From: Chenggangzhangella methanolivorans
Lineage (GTDB): Bacteria > Pseudomonadota > Alphaproteobacteria > Rhizobiales > Methylopilaceae
Assembly: GCF_019797865.1 (NCBI RefSeq)
Contig: NZ_CP081869.1
Span: forward strand, 1,984,001 to 2,048,000
Direction of reading: 5' to 3'
Length of the DNA stretch: 64,000 nucleotides
Shown: in pieces, positions 16,421 to 26,002 of the stretch
Position numbering within the stretch: the stretch's first letter is position 1
Layout of the letters: each line of letters begins with the position of its first letter
The notes under the pieces: model-generated
Seen by the model: the letters and a program-made list of their open reading frames with translations, nothing else
Databases searched by the model: none
What the model was told of the DNA's origin: nothing
Program-made: the position numbers and the translations under genes

Positions 16421-17284
16421 GTGGACCGTGTGGTGAGCAAGCTCGGCGTGACGGAGCGCCGTGCCTGCCTTGTGCTCGGCCAGCACCGATCGACACAGCG
16501 GAAGGTCCCAAGACGGCCCGACGACGAGGCGGCCCTGACCGCCGATATCGTGGCGCTGGCTGTCCAGTATGGCCGTTACGGCTACAGGCGGATCGCGGCT
16601 CTGCTGCGCTTCGCCTGCTGGGCCGTGAACCTCAAGCGGGTCGAGCGGATCTGGCGACGTGAGGGGCTGAAGGTTCCGACGAAGCAACCCAGGCGCGGGC
16701 GGCTCTGGTTCAACGACGGCTCATGCGTGCGGCTGCGGCCGGAGCGGCCGAACCACGTCTGGTCATACGACTTTGTCGAGGACCGCACGCATGACGGCCG
16801 CAGGTTCAGGATGCTCAACGTGATCGACGAGTTCACGCGCGAATGCCTGGCGATCCGGATCGGGCGAAGGCTGCGGTCGACCGACGTCATCGACGTGCTG
16901 TCGGACCTGTTCATCCTCCGCGGCGCGCCGGGCCACGTCAGGTCCGACAACGGCCCCGAGTTCGCAGCCAAGGCGGTGCGTGAGTGGATCGTCGCCGTGG
17001 GCTCACGGACCGCCTTCATCGAACCGGGCAGCCCTTGGGAGAATGGCTTCTGCGAGAGCTTCAACGCGCGGCTGCGGGACGAGCTTCTCAACGGCGAGAT
17101 CTTCTACACGCTCGCCGAAGCCAAAGCCGTGATCGAAAGCTGGCGACGGCACTACAACGTCGTCAGACCGCACTCGGCGCTCGGCTACAGACCGCCCGCG
17201 CCCGAGGTCGCGCTATGGCCGGCTGCGCAACCCCGACCTCCGCCGGCCACACCAACCGTCGCGTCAGCGCCGATCATGAACTAG
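16421..17284 (+). CDS. IS3-family transposase OrfB, DDE integrase core
   Basis: 287 residues as an independent ORF; the frame is open upstream to about 16380 (AKLISPARRRDC), meeting OrfA in the -1 frame, as expected for the OrfAB fusion. HTH_21 region near residues 35-75; rve core with WSYDFVEDRT (first D), VRSDNGPEF (second D) and ENGFCESFN (E), so the DDE triad looks complete. The end reads RHYNVVRPHSALGYRPPAPE, the usual IS3 tail. Likely active when the frameshift occurs. Confidence 0.88.
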   Translation: MDRVVSKLGVTERRACLVLGQHRSTQRKVPRRPDDEAALTADIVALAVQYGRYGYRRIAALLRFACWAVNLKRVERIWRREGLKVPTKQPRRGRLWFNDGSCVRLRPERPNHVWSYDFVEDRTHDGRRFRMLNVIDEFTRECLAIRIGRRLRSTDVIDVLSDLFILRGAPGHVRSDNGPEFAAKAVREWIVAVGSRTAFIEPGSPWENGFCESFNARLRDELLNGEIFYTLAEAKAVIESWRRHYNVVRPHSALGYRPPAPEVALWPAAQPRPPPATPTVASAPIMN

Positions 17285-17406
17285 CATTGCAACCGGACCA
17301 CTCGATGGGGGCCGGCCAGCAGCGCCGAGCGCCTCGGCTTCGTGCTGTCCAAGCCTCTTTCAAGCTCTTGATGTAGCGGCCTCTTGCAGCACCTGTTACG
17401 TATACC

Positions 17407-17529
17407 GCACGAGGTCTCCCATCGCATACGCGCTGTGCAACTGCGGCGTAAGAGCTAATGTTCTGAGAAGTCGTGCGCGCGCCGTGAACTCTGGGTGACC
17501 GCGGCGTGAGTGGAAGGGAGACCTCGTGC
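17407..17529 (+). ncRNA. Candidate retron msr-msd RNA bounded by 14-bp inverted repeat (a1/a2)
   Basis: GCACGAGGTCTCCC (17407-17420) and GGGAGACCTCGTGC (17516-17529) are perfect reverse complements, 95 nt apart, just upstream of and overlapping the start of a retron-type RT gene. Retron RNAs begin and end with such a1/a2 repeats and lie before the RT. Inside is a weaker stem CGCCG/CGGCG (about 17480-17506). The branching guanosine cannot be fixed by eye. The a2 arm includes the RT's SD (AAGGGAG), so folding could hide it. Confidence 0.55.
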
Positions 17530-19140
17530 CTCGCAACCCGTTCGGACCACCGATCCGAGTTGCGCTACCTGCCGAATTGACGAGTGAGGATGCGCTTCTC
17601 GCGTATCTGGGCGTCACCGCTCGAGAGATGAAGACGATCCGTTGGCGTCGCGCGCGAATGTATCGGACGTTCGAGATCTCCAAGAGCAATAGCAAGAGTA
17701 GGCTGATCCGCGCGCCCGATCGCAGACTCAAGTATCTGCAGCGGCAGCTTCTGCCACTTCTCAATTTAATCTATCCGGTTCGCAATCCGGTACATGGCTT
17801 CGTCGCGGATCGGTCGATCAAGACCAACGCCCTTCTCATCTACGCCGACGCTTCGTCCTCAATCTCGATCTCAAGGACTTTTTCCCTTCCATATCGGAGA
17901 ACCGTGTCGTCGGCATGCTCGGGGCTCTCGGGATCGACCACGCAGTAGCAGCCGCAATCGGTCATATGTGCTGCGTCGACGGCCATCTTCCTCAAGGCGC
18001 GCCGACCAGCCCGGTGCTGTCCAACATGATCTGCTTTCGGCTGGACCGGGAGCTGCTCACCGCCAAGACGACGCGTTGCATCTACACGCGCTACGCGGAC
18101 GACATCACGTTCTCCAATCACCAGCCGATGACCTCGCTGTTCGAAGGACCGCTGCCGCCAGCCGGCCGCTTCGCGCCCGAAACTTTTGAACACGGCGCTA
18201 AACGCCCTCATCGCCGGCAATGGGTTCACGATCAATCCAGGCAAGTCGCACTACGCCGATCGGCACTCCCGGCGGATGGTAACTGGCCTAAAAATCAACG
18301 AGCTGATCAACGTCGATCGTCGGCACATCCGGAACGTTCGAGCGAAGTTGCATTCGGTCGAGTCGCTCGGCCTTGCGGGCGCGCAGGCGAAGTACGCCGC
18401 GTCCGGCGGGACCGGGGCCCTGGTCGAGCATCTGCTCGGCAAGATCGCCTGGATCAGCCACGTCAAAGGCTCGTCGGATCCAGTCGTTCGCAGCATCGCG
18501 CTACGCTTCAACGCGAGTTTCCCAGATCGCAGGATCGAAGTGACGCCGATGCCGGCCGAGCGTCGCGACCGGGCAGTATGGCTCGTCGAGCACGAGGACA
18601 GTCAGGGTACCCTTTTTCCTGAACGGCGTCGGTCTCGTCACTGCGGCGCACTGCGTGACGGGAAAAAAGGAAGTCGAGGTCTTCCACCCATCGAAGAATT
18701 CCAACACCTTTATGGCGACGGTAGAGATACGAGACGAACACCTCGATCTCGCGGTGCTCAGCCATGACATCCCGGCGAATGAGTATTACGAGCTGGATCG
18801 ATCAGGGTCTTCGCTCGGCGTCGGCGATCCGACGACCGCAGTTGGATACCCCGCATGGGCTCCAGGCGATCCTCTTAACGTCAGGCCAGGCGTCGTCAGC
18901 ACGGTCACGGTAAAGCGCGCCGTCCGGCTGGTCGAGGTGACCCAGAAGCTGAGCCAGGGCATGTCTGGCGGCCCTCTTCTCGACGCAGGCGGCGCAGTGA
19001 TTGGCGTCATCCACAAGGGCGGTCCCGAAGAAGGCCGCGACTTCGCGATCCACGTCGACATGCTGAGCGACTGGCTCGCTACCGCAGCAGCTCAAGCGGC
19101 CCCGGACGCCGCCGGGCCTCCGGCTAAGGCCAGGGGGTAG
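17526..19140 (+). CDS. Retron-type reverse transcriptase fused to trypsin-like serine protease (three frameshifts)
   Basis: Three frameshifts divide this gene; corrected it gives 537 residues. RT part: KSRLIRAPDRRLKYLQRQL; NALLHLRRRFVLNLDLKDFF (fingers, catalytic D; the H is read after restoring one base near 17836); LPQGAPTSPVLSNM; YTRYADDITFS (catalytic YADD); NPGKSHY; and VTGLKIN. The NAxxH-like and VTG motifs mark retron RTs. Protease part: GLVTAAHCV (His), DEHLDLAVL (Asp), SQGMSGGPLLD (Ser), so the triad is complete. Breaks: missing base near 17836; extra T in ACTTTTG near 18186; extra base near 18605. Start GTG 17526 follows AAGGGAG. A candidate msr-msd lies directly upstream. Retrons are anti-phage toxin systems, so the protease may be the effector; this is inference. 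Confidence 0.8.
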
Positions 19141-19147
19141 GATCGCA

Positions 19148-19273
19148 CTGGAACTCAACTGCTTGCGAATTTCGTGGCCGTAGTCGAGGAGCGCAACTTC
19201 ACGCGCGCGGCCGAGCCCCTCGCGGTCGCTCAGCTGGCTTTGAGCGGCCATATACAAGTCCTCGAGTCAGATC
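19148..19273 (+). pseudogene. LysR-family regulator remnant (HTH only)
   Basis: LELNCLRNFVAVVEERNFTR, then AAEPLAVAQLALSGHIQVLE matches the N-terminal winged HTH of LysR proteins with several degenerate positions. No start codon and no effector domain follow. It is a decayed fragment directly behind the RT-protease gene. Confidence 0.65.
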
Positions 19274-19611
19274 GAAGCTCCGCTATTCGCATGAATCTCA
19301 GTGTCCGAACATGGCGCGTCTCAGCCGGCAGGTCCCGTCCCGGGTGACCTGTTGCTGACGTTCGGGAGGTCCGCTTCCCGCCGCGATGGGGCGAAGCGCG
19401 GCGTTTACGATCGCGAAGGGTTTGGTCGGGCGAAACCGTTCCCGGTCCGACCCTGCAGAACGAATCCGGATCGTCTCGCTCTGTTCCTGCTCGCGCACGG
19501 CTCTGGCGTTCGTGAAAGCCATTCGCCGGAACCGGGCGCTGGTTCGAAAGTTGATCGTCCGCAAAACCCAATAGCGCCCCGCCAAGGGGCCGAAGCGGAG
19601 GCCACGCCAGC
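19274..19611. other. No supported gene
   Basis: 338 bp between the LysR remnant and a small gene. ORFs exist on both strands but none has a recognisable product or a ribosome-binding site; probably decayed sequence. Confidence 0.4.
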
Positions 19612-19857
19612 ATGTCGTACACGGTCATCGCGGCCGCCGAGAGCGGTCCGGTAGCCACCGTCGCAGCCTCGGTCCTGGACGCCCTCAGGCTCGTCCACGA
19701 CCTGGAGAAGGACGGAGATCAGGTCACCATCGCCAGCGATACGGGCTGGATCCTGACTGTCGAAGAGCTCGAAGCGCTAGCCAAAGCCCTGACGACGGAC
19801 CTTCGAGCGCCACGGCAAAAAATTGTCCGCCGGAGACCTCTGAAAGTCTCGGCTTGA
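19612..19857 (+). CDS. Small protein, first of a paralogous pair
   Basis: 81 residues starting MSYTVIAAAESGPVATVAAS. It shares MSYTVI, a following V-AAS, and a later T-xTG-x-E-LE layout with the 19947 gene: strand, strand, helix, strand (VTIASDTGWILTVEELEALA). The pair looks like a tandem duplication of a roughly 70-residue alpha/beta protein. Unknown function. Confidence 0.5.
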   Translation: MSYTVIAAAESGPVATVAASVLDALRLVHDLEKDGDQVTIASDTGWILTVEELEALAKALTTDLRAPRQKIVRRRPLKVSA

Positions 19858-19946
19858 TCCGGTGCGCTTATCAGGCTTGATCGATCCGGATCTGGAATCT
19901 CGAGACGGGCGCCTACATCCTCCGAATCGCATTCGGGGGAGCGCGC

Positions 19947-20159
19947 ATGTCCTACACGGTCATCACGACCGACCGCGGCCACCAGACCGCAGTCGTGGCG
20001 GCGTCGGAGATCGACGTCCTGTCCATCGCCAAAGCTGCCCGGGAACGTCCGGGGGAAGCCGTCACCGTCTTCACCGAGACGGGACGCTGCGTGTCGATCG
20101 CCGAGTTGGAGAAGTCTCGCGAGAGGGCCGCTCGCAGCCGCCTTCGCCATGGCGGATGA
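19947..20159 (+). CDS. Small protein, second of a paralogous pair
   Basis: 70 residues: MSYTVITTDRGHQTAVVAAS, later VTVFTETGRCVSIAELEKSR. Clearly related to the 19612 gene, including the leader sequence before the ATG. Its TGA is overlapped by the next gene's ATG, so the two are co-transcribed. Confidence 0.5.
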   Translation: MSYTVITTDRGHQTAVVAASEIDVLSIAKAARERPGEAVTVFTETGRCVSIAELEKSRERAARSRLRHGG

Positions 20160-20385
20160 CGGCGACGTCCGGAGCGCGGGCGACGAGCTCGCCTACGCAG
20201 AGGAGCGGCTGCTCGCCTGCCAGAAGTTGGCGATGGAGCTGAAACGCTCGCTCGAGCGCGGCACCGACGAGCCGCTCGTCATCCACTTCCAAGAGCGCTA
20301 TGCGCGGCTCGAGCGCGAGATCAAAACCTGGCGCTGGTACAGGTCTTCGGTGCTCAGCCGCCAAGAAAACCACACCAACGAATGA
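20149..20385 (+). CDS. Small helical protein, unknown
   Basis: 78 residues, MADDGDVRSAGDELAYAEER followed by heptad-like helices (LACQKLAMELKRSLE and YARLEREIKTWRWYRSS). Predicts a short coiled-coil protein. Overlaps the previous gene by 11 bp. Confidence 0.45.
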   Translation: MADDGDVRSAGDELAYAEERLLACQKLAMELKRSLERGTDEPLVIHFQERYARLEREIKTWRWYRSSVLSRQENHTNE

Positions 20386-20617
20386 CGGCTCGCCGCTGAT
20401 TCTTCCCACCTCTGGTCCGCGCCAGGGCAAACCTGTGGAGCCCGATCGGCTTCAGCAGCAAGCTGTTCGTAAAGGCTGAGATCGTGAAGGCGCTTCGCGA
20501 CGTGTGCGGGACGGCCTGAAGGCCGCGCGTCGGTCTGAAACGCCTAGGGTGTAATAGCTCGTCAGCCCGCCACGGCAGATCGGGCGTCGCTTGTCTCGCG
20601 GGCGAGGCGAGCAGCTC

Positions 20618-20770
20618 TCAAACGGGCCGTCTTCGCTTCTCGCTCGACACGCTCCCTTCGATGATCTCAGTCGCGGCGCGCGTCGTCGCGTCGTGCTTCG
20701 CGGTCCACTTGGCCGCGCCGACGAGTTCGGGCTGCTGCGCGTCGGTCTCGTCCTGCATACCGCTCTCCAT
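20618..20770 (-). CDS. Short conserved rhizobial-type protein
   Basis: 50 residues (MESGMQDETDAQQPELVGAA, then KWTAKHDATTRAATEIIEGS). The KW-x-AKH-x-TT-x-A-x-II pattern recurs in small alphaproteobacterial proteins of unknown role. An internal ATG at 20758 has the better SD (GGAGAG). The surrounding 20386-20617 and 20771-21056 hold nothing supported. Confidence 0.4.
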   Translation of the reverse strand: MESGMQDETDAQQPELVGAAKWTAKHDATTRAATEIIEGSVSSEKRRRPV

Positions 20771-21056
20771 TTTTTCAAGGGTAGAAGATAGAGGCTCGCG
20801 CTGCTCTGGCGAGATCGGCCATTCGAACTGAAAGCAGATGCGATGCGACCGAGCGACGGGCTGCCGTCCCCGTTGACGCTCGCGGCCCAAGCGACGTCCC
20901 GCCTCAGGCTCAAAGGCGTCGAAACGCCTAATGTGAGCCAACCGCCTCTGGTGTCTCCAACCCGAGGGGCGGCCAGAGGGGCCGGCCGTCGCGAGGCGGC
21001 TCGGTCCTCGACCCGGGAACCCGACGAACGCACAGCTTTCCGTAGGCGCATCGCCA

Positions 21057-21302
21057 ATGTTACCCGCCGCCGTCATGGAAGGATGGCTGATCGCTTTCGA
21101 GACGGCGCCGACGGGCAACCCGCTGTTCTGGGCTGTGCACGTCGTGGACGAGACAGCCGCCGTGATCGCAGCCGCCGCCGCCGCGGGCCTCGACGCCGAC
21201 ACGCCCGTCCTCTCGGGACCGAACCGGACCAGCTCTATCGAGTCCTTTGGACCAGGGCCGGGCGAGGTCGCCTTTGTCGGCGACATCGGGATGCCGGGCT
21301 GA
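21057..21302 (+). CDS. Small hypothetical protein
   Basis: 81 residues or 75 from the second Met. NPLFWAVHVVDETAAVIAAA, and the end LGxGEV-like 'GPGPGEVAFVGD', match the shape of short rhizobial proteins in which an aromatic strand is followed by an Ala-rich helix and a PGEV turn. No function known. Confidence 0.4.
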   Translation: MLPAAVMEGWLIAFETAPTGNPLFWAVHVVDETAAVIAAAAAAGLDADTPVLSGPNRTSSIESFGPGPGEVAFVGDIGMPG

Positions 21303-21305
21303 GCG

Positions 21306-21614
21306 TCAGCTTCGGGCGGCAGCCGTCTGTCGGTTGGGTTCAGTCTGCGCGTTCGGGTAGCACTTGAAGTAGATGCGGTCGAACTTCAGGCGCCTCGCTA
21401 GGTGGCGGGCCTCAACGGTCCAGAAGGCGTGCCTGTCCGGCCCGACCACATAGCGGATCCCCATGGCCTCGTGGCGCACGGCGCAGCCGGACCCTGTCCG
21501 CCTCCACTCGATTATCAGGTAGCGCTCATCGGGCGGCGGTTTCGCATCCGTTGTCGAGAAGGACGATGTCGACCATGCGTTCGCTCTAACCGACTCGCGG
21601 CGCTTGAAAAACAC
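21306..21614 (-). CDS. Hypothetical protein
   Basis: 102 residues, MFFKRRESVRANAWSTSSFS, then RYLIIEWRRTGSGCAVRHEA and a Lys/Arg-rich end. Convergent with the 21057 gene with 3 bp between. No motif. Confidence 0.35.
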   Translation of the reverse strand: MFFKRRESVRANAWSTSSFSTTDAKPPPDERYLIIEWRRTGSGCAVRHEAMGIRYVVGPDRHAFWTVEARHLARRLKFDRIYFKCYPNAQTEPNRQTAAARS

Positions 21615-21684
21615 TCCGCGAGAGTTGGACGGGGCCTGTCCGCCGTCGCGAAACCGTCATCGCCACAGGGCGTTATCGCAAGCG

Positions 21685-22119
21685 ATGAGCAAGAGATCTC
21701 CCAAGGCGCGCGTGCGCGACCAGTACGGCGCAGCGCCCTACCGGATCGGTCCCAATGGCGGCTTGCAGGTCCTGCTCGTGACCACCCGCGAGACGCATCG
21801 GTGGATGGTGCCCAAGGGCTGGCCGATCAAGGAGCTCGGCGCGCTAGGGACGGCGATGCGCGAGGCCTACGAGGAGGCCGGCGTTCGCGGCGACGGCGGG
21901 CCCGCCCTCGGCTCGTTCAAACTACCTCAAGATCATGCGCAAGGGTCCGAACCAGATCTGCGAGGTCGAAGTGTTCCCGCTGCTCGTCCGCGAGGAACTC
22001 GAGGACTGGCCTGAAAAGGCCGAGCGCGAGCGGCGGTGGTGCCTGAGGAGGCCTCCGACGCGGTCCAGGAGGAGCGGCTGCGAGCGATCCTGATGCGGTT
22101 GCCGGGAAGCCTCGGCCAC
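21685..22119 (+). CDS. Nudix hydrolase (two frameshifts)
   Basis: MSKRSPKARVRDQYGAAPYR start, then a Nudix core: RWMVPKGWPIKELGALGTAM followed by REAYEEAGV, the metal-binding REUxEExG helix. One base too many near 21930 (TTCAAACTAC) shifts the frame; downstream YLKIMRKGPNQICEVEVFPL continues the domain; a missing base near 22040 precedes PEEASDAVQEERLRAILMRL. The family hydrolyses nucleoside diphosphates linked to other groups; substrate unknown. The end of the gene is approximate. Confidence 0.7.
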
Positions 22120-22158
22120 GGGCCTGAGCGCCGGGAGCGGTCAGGCGCAGTTGCTTCT

Positions 22159-22440
22159 TCAGGCGTGTCGATCCGCGGCTTTCGGCGCCTGTCCGGCTCC
22201 CGCGATCGCCGCGATGCGGTTCTCAATGTCGGCTCTGATGGCGACTGCTGCGGCGCTGTCGAGGGATAGCTCAAGATAGGCCGCGTGAAGCTCGTGCAGG
22301 GCCGCCAAGCGCCGTCTGGGAACGTCCTCGACGCAGGTTAGGTACGCATCGATCGCGGCGCTGCCACGTGCGGCGGCGTCGGGCGTGTTCATCATGGCCG
22401 CGACTGAGAAGGCCGCAAGGCATTCGGGGATCGTCGTCAT
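22159..22440 (-). CDS. Hypothetical helical protein
   Basis: 93 residues, MTTIPECLAAFSVAAMMNTP onward, almost entirely alpha-helical, Ala-rich. It may overlap the disrupted end of the Nudix gene on the other strand. Low support. Confidence 0.4.
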   Translation of the reverse strand: MTTIPECLAAFSVAAMMNTPDAAARGSAAIDAYLTCVEDVPRRRLAALHELHAAYLELSLDSAAAVAIRADIENRIAAIAGAGQAPKAADRHA

Positions 22441-22563
22441 GGCATGAGCTTATCCACGCCGACGCCGTGTTCAATGGCTGAGGTTGACCCATTGCGAATT
22501 GGGGTTCCGCCTGGTCGACCGCGGATCAGATCTGGCGATAGGTCCCGGGCTCAACGCCGAGCC

Positions 22564-22968
22564 GCGCCGCTTCTGAGACCCCGCCAGAGGGTCTACCGGA
22601 GCTCGGCTCCGCTCGTCGACGACGACGGCATGATCCGCTACCGCGCCAGCAAGCTCGACTGCGACGGCTGCTCCTTGAAACCGCAGTGCTGCCCAAACAC
22701 GCCGGCCCGGAAGATCCCTAGATCGATCCACGAGGGCGCTCGCGACATGGCCAGGGAAATCGCGAAGACCGACGCCTACGCCGCCTCCCGGCGAGAGCGG
22801 AAGAAGGTCGAGATGCTGTTCGCGCACCTCAAGCGCATCTTGCGGCTCGATCGGTTACGCCTTCGAGGGCCATGCGGAGCCCGCGACGAGTTCCTGCTCG
22901 CCGCCACCGCCCAAAACCTCAGGAAGCTCGCCAAGCTGGTCCCGGCGCCGACTACGGTCCGGATCTGA
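22564..22968 (+). pseudogene. IS1182/IS5-type transposase remnant (C-terminal part)
   Basis: RYRASKLDCDGCSLKPQCCP with NTPARKIPRSIHEGARDMAR, then ERKKVEMLFAHLKRILRLDR and FLLAATAQNLRKLAKLVP is the C-terminal, Cys-containing domain of DDE_Tnp_1-type transposases with the catalytic Glu in KKVEMLFAHLK. The N-terminal two thirds are absent. The 285 bp to the next gene hold no supported feature. Confidence 0.75.
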
Positions 22969-23253
22969 AAAGCGGAAAGGCCGCTCGTCTTCCGGCCGTC
23001 AGCTCAGATGACCCGCCAAGCAACCGACTTTTTCAACGCAATCCGCCAGAAGTGGTCACTCCCCGGCCGAATGCGGAAATCATCTGAGACTTGGAGCGCC
23101 TACTCGGTGCGCCACGGCACGCCACAGCTCGACGACTATGGCACCGATTTCAATTGCGAGGAAGGACGGCACTGCGTCGGGGACCGGATGGATCAGACGC
23201 GACAAGCGAGTATCGTTACATGAAGACCCGCCCGTACGAAGAGCCGGCCCGGA

Positions 23254-25631
23254 ATGAACGAACGACTGAAGAGGTCACTCCTTTTGGGGGCCGCGGTCTT
23301 GCTCGCCGGATCGGTGTTCGCGACAGCAAGCCTCGCGAGATACGATTTCGCGATCTCCATCTTGTATCTGGCGGTGCTCGTTATCGTCTCCGCAGGCGGC
23401 GGCAAGACAGCCGTGAAGTGGGCCGCGCTGTCATGCGGCGCGCTTGTGATCAGCGCTTGGGTGATCGTTCATTACCCGAGCCCAACCTTCATGAGTGCTT
23501 TGCAGTGTCTGTTCGTTTGCGTAGCGATCGGCGTCACTGCTGCTCTGCTGGTCAGCCGGAAGCAGTTCGAGGCAACGAAGCGCGAGATCTGGAGCGCAGC
23601 AGATCAGAGGTCGAACTCTTCGCAAACTCGGTGCCGTTCGTCTTGTGGCGGTCCAATCCGCAAGGCGAAATCGAGTATCTCAACGAGAGCTGGACCACCG
23701 TGACAGGGCTCGATCGATGGTCAGTCCTGGAAGGGCAGCGCTACAATGACGTCGTGCATCCCGACGACATTCCGGCACTCAATGAGACCGTCTCCGCAGC
23801 TGTCGCCAGTCGGACGGTGACGGACCTGAAGGTCCGGGTTCGTCAAGCGGACGGCTCCTACCGTTGGATGCAGATCTACGACAATCCCGCGTTTTCGCCA
23901 CTCACCGGTCTTGTTGAACGCTTCGGCGGACTTTCTGACGTCCACAACGAGGTCATTGCGCAAGAAGAACTCATTAGGGTGCGCGCAGAGCTTGAAGACA
24001 GTCGGCGCGAGTTGATCAACTTTACAAATTCAGTGCCGCAAATTCTCTTTAGGGCCAACCGGAAAGCTCAAGTCGATTTCTATAACCAACGCTTCACTGA
24101 AGTCACCGGCCGAGATCTGCATGCTGTAATGGCGAAGCAGGACTGGATCGAGGATTTTCATCCGGATGATCGGCCGGACTATATGGCCAACCTTGAAAGG
24201 AGCTTCGCGGCCGGAGAGGAGCTGAACGCAACCTTCCGGCTTCGGCATGCAGACGGAAGCTACCGATGGATGTCTCTCCTCGGGCGGCCAGTTCCAATCG
24301 CCGAAGGCTCTGACGACATCCGCTATTACGGCGGCGTCACCGACATCCATGAACAAGTGACAGCGCACCAGAAGGTGCGCGAGCTGAACGAGACGCTCGA
24401 GCGCCGCGTCACGGAACGGACCGCTGAGCTCATGCGGACCGAGACCCGCTACGCTGGCCTGTTCCACGTGAGCAACATGACGTTCGCCGAGACGGACTTC
24501 AGCGCGGCTTACGAATTCCTGGACGAACTCAAATCGAACGGGGTCGTCGATCTTCGCGAGTTTTTGGCGAGCCATCCCAAAGAGCGTGAACGCACCCTCA
24601 GCCTAGTCACGACACGGGTCAATGAAGCGCTAGCGAGGTTGATGGGTTACGCAAGCGCAACTGAGCTTATTGCGCATTGGCCTACTCGGAACACCGAGGA
24701 TGGCGAAGAGATGCTGCTCCGCCAGCTCGAGATGTATTACTATAAAACAGACCACATGGACGGCCGGACGGCGCTGCTTGGGAAGAGTGGTCAGCGTATT
24801 CCCGTCTACTTCAACGTGTCTCGACTCGCGGAAGGCGTCTATCTCTCAAGCTTCGTGGATCTTTCCGAGCAGGAGCGCATCGAAGGGTTGCGGCGCGCTA
24901 CACAGGCGGAATTGGCTCGCGCCAATCGCGTAGCGACTGTAGGGGCGCTCTCCGCATCGATCGCCCACGAGCTCAATCAACCCATTACGGCTCTGCTGGT
25001 GGAAGCGCAGGCTGGCCTTCGGTACATTGGTCGCGGCGATCCGGACCTCGATGTGCTCGGTCGTCTTCTTCAGCGCATCGACAAGACTGCACAGCGAGCC
25101 GCTGGCATCGTCCAGCGGACAAGGGCGAACATTGTTGCTGGCCGGCGCGCTGTGAAGGCGATCGATATATGCCGCCTAGCGGAGGAGACGCACGATCTCT
25201 TGGAGCACGACCTGAAACGGTCGGGCGTCGGCCTTTCCATCAGATGCCCGCAGGACTCGTCGCTGATGGTTGATGGCGATCCTGTTGAGTTGCAGCAGGT
25301 GTTTGTGAACCTGGTGAGCAATGCGGCTGACGCAATGCGTGACCAACCTGGGCCTCGACATATCAGCATTGCCATCGGCTGCCGGGACGAAGCGGTACGT
25401 GTAAGCGTCTCAGACACGGGGCCGGGAATTCCCGAAGAGCACGTAGAACGACTTTTCGAGCCTTTCTTCACCACCAAGCCGACCGGCATTGGCATGGGTC
25501 TGCAAATTTGCCGAACGGCCATCGAGGGCATGGGCGGGCAACTTGTGGTCGCCAACCTACCCGAGGGTGGCGCAAGCTTCGCCTTCGATCTTCCGGTTGC
25601 GTTTGTCGAAGAGGGACACGCGCGCCGATAA
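23254..25631 (+). CDS. PAS-domain sensor histidine kinase (one frameshift)
   Basis: About 792 residues across a one-base break near 23585. The N-terminus has three TM helices in about 110 residues (LLLGAAVLLAGSVFATASLA etc.). Two PAS/PAC units follow (VPFVLWRSNPQGEIEYLNES; NSVPQILFRANRKAQVDFYN with FHPDD and HADGSYRWM), then a third PAS-like unit, a HisKA-like helix with phospho-His near 573 (SIAHELNQPI), and HATPase motifs (NLVSNAADAM, DTGPGIP, GIGMGLQICRTA). It is about as long as, and highly similar to, the convergent kinase at 26003-28159, so the two are paralogues. A FixJ/NtrY-type orphan kinase partnering a receiver in this window is likely. Confidence 0.82.
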
Positions 25632-25876
25632 AGGGCGCCGGAATGAGTAGCCATCGTCGGACGGACGGCGTTTCCGGAAACTGCAGCCACCGATGCGCCG
25701 GGACACTCGTTGCCACCTTGACGGCGCTGGCGCGAAAAAGACGTGGGTGACGATGTCTCGCCACCCACAAGTTCAGGGAGGAATGTCCAGGAGACCACCA
25801 GAAGTCATCTCGTCGACGACGATTAAGCTATTGATCGAAGGCGCTTGAGCATATTGTCGAAAAATATAAACACCTC

Positions 25877-25888
25877 ATACCGTCGTAT
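25877..25888. promoter_or_regulatory. Palindrome ATACCGTCGTAT (ATAC-N4-GTAT site A)
   Basis: Perfect ATAC-N4-GTAT, followed by GGG. It lies in the 371-bp gap between the ends of two convergent histidine kinase genes, with no gene start nearby; it may mark an unannotated transcript. Nothing else is seen in that gap. Confidence 0.45.
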
Positions 25889-26002
25889 GGGTATTTGATT
25901 TTATTGTGGCCTTGCCTGCTTGCGCCAATCGCTGAAGCGTCTTGCGCTTCGGCGACTGCACGCGGTGGCGCCAGCGGCGCGGTAAATGCGGAAGCTTCAG
26001 CC

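Larger units (their letters stand above)
16038..17313 (+). mobile_element. IS3-family insertion sequence (about 1.28 kb)
   Basis: Ends are imperfect inverted repeats: left TGCCCCCTGAGAAGTGGTCC, right (reverse complement) GGCCCCCATCGAGTGGTCC. It encodes OrfA and OrfB in the -1 relation typical of the family and is inserted in the SRAP gene. The target duplication is not clear, and SRAP sequence does not resume on the right, so a deletion adjoined the insertion. Exact ends are uncertain by a few bases. Confidence 0.8.

Noticed and set aside
16375..16425. Frameshift between OrfA and OrfB as a sequencing error
   Set aside because: A -1 relation between orfA and orfB is normal for IS3-family elements.
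17526..19140. Group II intron maturase
   Set aside because: No domain X or HNH region, no intron RNA; retron motifs and a trypsin domain are present instead.
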